7,816 nucleotides of DNA from Planctomycetaceae bacterium (GTDB taxonomy: Bacteria > Planctomycetota > Planctomycetia > Pirellulales > Pirellulaceae), in assembly GCA_005773145.1 (NCBI GenBank), contig SXHS01000066.1:1-7816 (forward strand). The letters run 5' to 3'. Both the position numbers and the translations under genes were made by a program. Below are positions 7,374 to 7,816 of this stretch, piece after piece; positions within the stretch are counted from its first letter, which is position 1, and the number at the start of each line of letters is the position of its first letter. The notes beneath the pieces were generated by a model. That model was not told the DNA's origin and ran no database searches. It saw nothing but the letters and a program-made list of their open reading frames with translations.

Positions 7374-7816
7374 CTAGTAACGTACCGTGACGCCCGCCGA
7401 CAGCGCATCGGCCGACACGCGGCTTGTAACCGATGATCCCGGGACCGGGCCAACGCCGGGAAGTATGATGGGGCCCGTTTTTTCACCTTCGAAACCGCGC
7501 AAATAGGCCAAATTAATCTGGATGGAATCGGTTGCGTGGTACGACAATCCCCAGGATGCGATGTGGGATAGGATCAGTGGTGACGCTACGTTAAAGAAGG
7601 CATTTGCATCGCTGATTGGGTTCTGCTGGTAGGTATACCCCGTGCGCAAATCCAATCGCGGCAGGAATTCGTACTGCAGGCCCGTCGAAATCGAGAAAAT
7701 ATTGCTCCATCCCAAGCCGGTGCCAGCCCCCGTTGCATCGTAGCCGGCCCCGCGAAATCCGTTGGTGTTTTTGTAATCGAAGTAGCGTGCGTCGAGGGCC
7801 CACACCATGCGATCAA
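7374..7816 (-). CDS. FadL/OmpP1/TodX-family outer membrane transport protein, C-terminal part
   Basis: Partial gene: the frame is open through the window edge, so only the last 147 residues are seen, about a third of a normal FadL-family barrel. The visible part shows alternating beta strands, including one near WALDARYFDYKNTNGF. It has the family-like RTGYTYQQNPISDANAFF segment and a strand reading INLAYLRGFEGEKTGPI. The chain ends VTVRY, with the C-terminal aromatic residue used as the outer-membrane barrel assembly signal. FadL-family proteins let long-chain fatty acids or other hydrophobic molecules diffuse across the outer membrane; the substrate here is unknown. The next gene on the same strand is the desaturase, which fits a lipid role. 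The ATG at 7808 is internal and not the true start. The N-terminal signal peptide and the hatch region lie outside the window. Confidence 0.85.
   Translation of the reverse strand, partial: DRMVWALDARYFDYKNTNGFRGAGYDATGAGTGLGWSNIFSISTGLQYEFLPRLDLRTGYTYQQNPISDANAFFNVASPLILSHIASWGLSYHATDSIQINLAYLRGFEGEKTGPIILPGVGPVPGSSVTSRVSADALSAGVTVRY

Overview
The window holds one very large multidomain signalling gene on the + strand (about 80% of the bases). It faces two convergent − strand genes for membrane lipid or hydrophobic-compound handling: a complete fatty acid desaturase, and the C-terminal end of a FadL-type outer membrane channel. The DNA is moderately GC-rich, with dense long shadow ORFs. The FadL-type barrel implies a diderm bacterium. 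Together with a Ser/Thr kinase–AAA–TPR–GAF–histidine kinase giant, this fits Planctomycetota (Pirellula-like) best. The same architecture is also known in Myxococcota and Cyanobacteria, so the phylum is an inference.

Region by region. Bases 1–174 are probably upstream non-coding DNA. The frame is open from an ATG at base 1, but the encoded peptide is rich in Cys and Trp and unlike the rest of the protein. Bases 175–6237 encode a cytosolic protein of about 2020 residues. Its order is a Ser/Thr-kinase-like domain, AAA_16-type ATPase, long TPR-like helical region, GAF, coiled coil, HisKA, HATPase_c, degenerate receiver, canonical receiver. Bases 6238–6264 are a 27-base convergent gap. Bases 6265–7299 (−) encode a delta-12/omega-3-type membrane desaturase with all histidine boxes intact. 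Bases 7300–7373 are a 74-base spacer with a small hairpin. Bases 7374–7816 (−) are the 3' end of a FadL/OmpP1/TodX-like gene that continues past the window.

How they may work together. The FadL-like protein would admit long-chain fatty acids or other hydrophobic molecules across the outer membrane. The desaturase would introduce double bonds into acyl chains at the inner membrane. Same strand and short spacing suggest co-transcription, but this is not proven. The hybrid kinase is on the opposite strand, and nothing in the sequence ties it to the lipid genes.

The most notable point is that the kinase-like domain has lost its catalytic aspartate (HRD reads HRQ), the catalytic-loop Lys and Asn, and a recognisable Gly-rich loop. 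The first receiver has lost its acidic pair. Both look like regulatory relics flanking an intact histidine kinase and an intact final receiver. I found no mobile element, CRISPR array, RNA gene or defence-type system. Apart from those degenerate domains this is an ordinary chromosomal region.
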